Origin: Castor canadensis | Taxonomy: Eukaryota; Chordata; Mammalia; Rodentia; Castoridae | Assembly: GCF_047511655.1 (NCBI RefSeq) | Contig: NC_133403.1 | Location: forward strand, 16,117,014-16,181,013 | Direction: 5' to 3' | DNA: 64,000 nucleotides | Shown: in pieces, positions 60,640 through 64,000 of the stretch | Numbering within the stretch: the stretch's first letter is position 1 | Layout of the letters: every line of letters begins with the position of its first letter | Position numbers and translations under genes: made by a program | The notes under the pieces: model-generated | Told to the model about the DNA's origin: nothing | Seen by the model: the letters and a program-made list of their open reading frames with translations, nothing else | Database searches by the model: none

Positions 60640-63600
60640 TTTGCTTTGTGTGGTTATCAAAGTTAACTACTGAAGTCGCTATTACTTCTGGTGCTAATGT
60701 CATGAGGTGAGGGATATGTGGGATAACGGGCCAGAGTCTCCCATTTGGAGTGTTTCCTGACCCATGTGATAACTTGTAGTACTTAATTTCTTCTTGTCCA
60801 TCTGTCCTCTATTTCCTTCTCATTGGCTTCCCAGATCCCCAGCCAACACCCACCACCTGGGTTCAGTCACTCAGTCTCCTGCTTACCTTCCACAGATAAA
60901 AAAGAATTAAGGCAGTTAGCAAAGGTTTGGGGAGAAGCAGAGTGTGAATCCCGTTTGTTCCTCCTTGCTGTGACTTCTTCTTTATGTCCAAAAAGTCATC
61001 TGCTTTTTCACAGCAACTTTCTCTCTACTTTCTTCTCATATTTCTAAATTATTTCTAATTTCAACTGACTATAATAGTAATTATGATTATTATATGTAAT
61101 CCCTATTTATTCCTAAGTATGTCTTCAATCCAATAAACACATGCATGTATATTATATATTCACTACATATGCAAAATGACAAATGTATCTGGAGCATATA
61201 CATTATGTGTATGTGACAGACATATATAATGTGCATTTAGGAAATATGTCATATATTTATGCAAGTTTTGTAAATTCCCCAGTAATCCCCACAGTTTTCT
61301 CTTCGATTTTGAGTTTGCATGATTTTTAAAGTCTCTTCCCTCCTATAAGCATAGCCTATCTATACTGTAATTTCCTTGTCTTTACCTTCAATTTTTGGGA
61401 GATACTATGCTTTAATAATTCTGTTTTTCTTGCATACTTCATACATTAGAAGTATCTTTTCTTCTGGAAATCTTATTAGGTTAAGGATCATCAGCAAACA
61501 TGATAATATCAAAGTGTCTATAGGCTTCATCTCCCCCTTAACATTCATGGCTGAGTCTACTTCCTTTATTGATAACCACTTTCTATCCCAGTAAGGTCAG
61601 TGATAACAATGGATCATGTTGGCTGTGCTTTAGTTTTAGAGCTGACTGTGAATGTTTCCTTTGAAATGAAGAATTTTGCTACACAGGATGGTGATGCTCC
61701 CAAAGGATTGGTTGACAACCCACATGGTTTTAATATAGCCTCACTGATGTCACAAATATCCTTAAAGAGATAACTAAAAGAAGAAAATGACTTTTCAGCA
61801 AGGAGAGAATGGCATGAAGATCCCCTCACCCAGTTAAATAGGCAATTACTCTTGTGGCTCTGGATGCAGATAATCCTTATCACTCCCTATGTGGGGTTGG
61901 AGCTCATTCTCCTACTGTGTTTTCTCTTCAGGGTTTGTTCTGTCCAACAGATGATATAACCTTTGTCTGTTCTTACCTCAAATTTCCATGAACTTCTACC
62001 CAGCCAGGCCTTTCAATCTTCATCTGCTGTTTGCAATCTGAATTCTTCTCCTCTCCAAAGCTGCTGTCCTGGTACTGTAAATCCCACAGGGAAACCTGGC
62101 TGGTTTTAATCTTTTTGTATAAACAGCATCTTTTAGGCTGTTACCTACATGAATTTTCTCAGAAACCCCACAATCTCTTGACTTTTTCTTTCTCTTTCCT
62201 GCTTTCCCAGCTCCATTGCCTCTTTCCTCTGGAAGCATGTCCAATTTAAATCACTTGTGCAGATTATCTTCTTATGTCTGCTCTGGGGAACCACCAAAAC
62301 AAACTCCAGTTATTCTTAAATTGGACATGCAAATGAAAGCATTCAAAGTAAAGACATGGAGCCCTAGTGACAAAATTGAATTGCAAACTGAACTATATGT
62401 GGGAGACACAAACTGGCCTGACATAAGTGTTGTCTTCAGCATCATATTTGCAGTCCTATACCAATGGGTATGTGTTTTCCAGGACTCATTATCTGTATCT
62501 CATGAACTTGACATTACCTGGAGGATAATAAATGACTCTGGAAAGGGACATCAGTGGAAAAGTAGGCACCAAAGGCAGTAATTTAATACTGCACAGATTA
62601 TGAGCTGCTTAGGATCTCTATTCTCTCCTTATTATTTCTTGTTCAACTTTAACATGTCCAGTTAAGAGTATAAAATACAAATCCATTGAATTCAGATCTC
62701 TGAGAATATGAGATCCTTTTACTTAACTAACTTTATGGAAAGCATGTCCAAGGCCAGTAAAAGACCTAACATGAATGTGAGAATACAGGAGGAGTTTGCA
62801 TTCATCCAGTAAAATTGATAAGAGAGTGATCTACCTAAAACTGTCAGAAGGAGGAGTAAAATCCACAGTGCCAGTTGGATAGGAGCCAGCCATGAGATAG
62901 GGATGTGAAATGAGAATGATGGAATCCCTGGATCCATTCCCTGCCTGCAGATAATGTTGCCATGGAACAAACACCTGGGGAAGAGAAACTCTTGAAAACA
63001 CACCTGAAAGTCTCACTTAAATAGCCTGGAATGTGTTTGTGGCATCAGTGTTTTTAAGAGATCCCAGGTAATTCTAATATATGGCATAAATTGAGGAACA
63101 CTGGCTTATGATGTTCTCTGTGGGTCAACATGGAAATATCATACATATGTGGTTTAGTCCATAGGAAAACCTGAGCATCCACTAGCCATTAATGGAATCT
63201 GTATTTTTATATCACAATAAAATATGGAGGTAGATGTGTGAGACCTGTAGCTTCCACATTGGAAAAATACATACACCAAATGTTTTGAATACCAGATTAA
63301 ATAAGAAGAGTTACACGGAAATTATATGTATAAAACACTTCCTCCAATTGCTCATAAAAGAATTTAGTACTTTCTTTTTCTTTTAAAAATAAAACTTGTA
63401 CTTTTTATTCCACCACATTAACTTCCCAGTTCACTAATGAGATCAGGACCACAACTGGAAAGTTTTCCTTTTGGTCAGTGATTTTCATGAAACAAATTCT
63501 CCCACCTTTGAAGGAAATAGAAACTAAACTAAGGAAATGGTTGTATATTTATAGTTCTATGCCATTCTTGACTGCCATAAAATTCCAAAAAGGAACATTT

Positions 63601-64000
63601 TCTGAAGGAGCACTTTGAGGTAAGAAAAAAAAGAGGGGAGAGTATAGTAAAATACAATGCAGCCAGTCTTGCTTTAGGGATTTATGGGTATAGCTATTGG
63701 AACTATTCCTAGAAATACTTTGTAGTGTGACTTGGTGTGGAATTGCCTTCAAGAAAATAGAGAAAGAGTTGTGTTGTGCTTGAATTCACTATTCTCCCTT
63801 CTGTCTTTCCGTTTTGAGTGAATCCTTTTTCTGGTCATTTCTGATAAGCTTTGGAAAACCCTCCAAAGCTTTCTAGAGTAGCCTTAACCCTTTCTAGCCA
63901 AGGCCATTCAAAATTCAAAGTGCCTGTTGTGCCCTTCATTTAATGCCTTCCTTATTCTACCTCAATGTTTATGGAAAGGGTCTGCTCCAGGGTTGTTAGA
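60640..64000 (+). repeat. Segmental duplication copy C, the most complete
   Basis: Order: piece E (60640-60890), F (60890-61280), G (61280-63060), H (63060-64000, running off the window). F and H match copy B, E matches 9600-9965, and about 62240-63510 matches copy A inverted. It includes a 121-codon plus frame at 62216-62581 in piece G that I cannot assign. No retroelement hallmarks (LTR ends, poly-A, target duplications) were seen, which favours duplicated host sequence. Confidence 0.7.

Overview
This is non-microbial DNA. It is a repeat-dense, AT-rich stretch of a mammalian genome with no long intact host ORF. Composite SINEs that join a B1-like half to an ID/tRNA-like half, together with simple ID elements and a particular LINE-1 3' end, point to a rodent of the Castorimorpha (beaver or kangaroo-rat lineage). 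I recognise this from repeat families, not from a search. I see no intact host gene with confidence. The only host-gene traces are a set of decayed exons.

Layout. Positions 1-1330, 7843-9965 and about 60640-64000 are copies of one low-copy segmental duplication; the first is inverted relative to the last. Positions 1338-4400 hold a LINE-1 3' end next to a badly broken class I (gamma-type) endogenous retrovirus. Positions 5200-13340 are mostly SINEs plus one MaLR-like LTR. Between 14105 and 22480 lie four widely spaced, stop-containing segments on the plus strand that resemble consecutive exons of the PDE4DIP (myomegalin)/NBPF family, so an NBPF-like pseudogene is the best reading. Positions 27250-30400 are a nest: an ancient L2 split by an antisense L1, itself split by SINEs. 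Positions 30425-33045 are the 3' half of a minus-strand retrovirus (integrase tail, env, 3' LTR). Positions 33663-39012 are a second retrovirus with paired LTRs, CTTA target duplications, and decayed pol and env. Positions 41290-45300 carry old L1 and MIR pieces.

The most striking structure is at 46420-59115: a head-to-tail tandem array of six units of about 1.1 kb plus a partial seventh. Each unit carries a CRE-like site, an inverted CCAAT box (intact in some copies) and, about 80 bp further on, a start codon of a short ORF. The ORF is open for 99 codons in unit 3 and broken in the others. The fifth unit is split by a third retrovirus (51645-57479) with a tRNA-Gly-type primer site and near-identical 4-bp target duplications that lie inside the unit sequence. 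That provirus belongs to the same family as the minus-strand one.

Together the window looks like a rapidly evolving, duplication-prone region. Old gene fragments, a macrosatellite-like array and several nested retroviral insertions dominate, and no cooperative gene set is visible.
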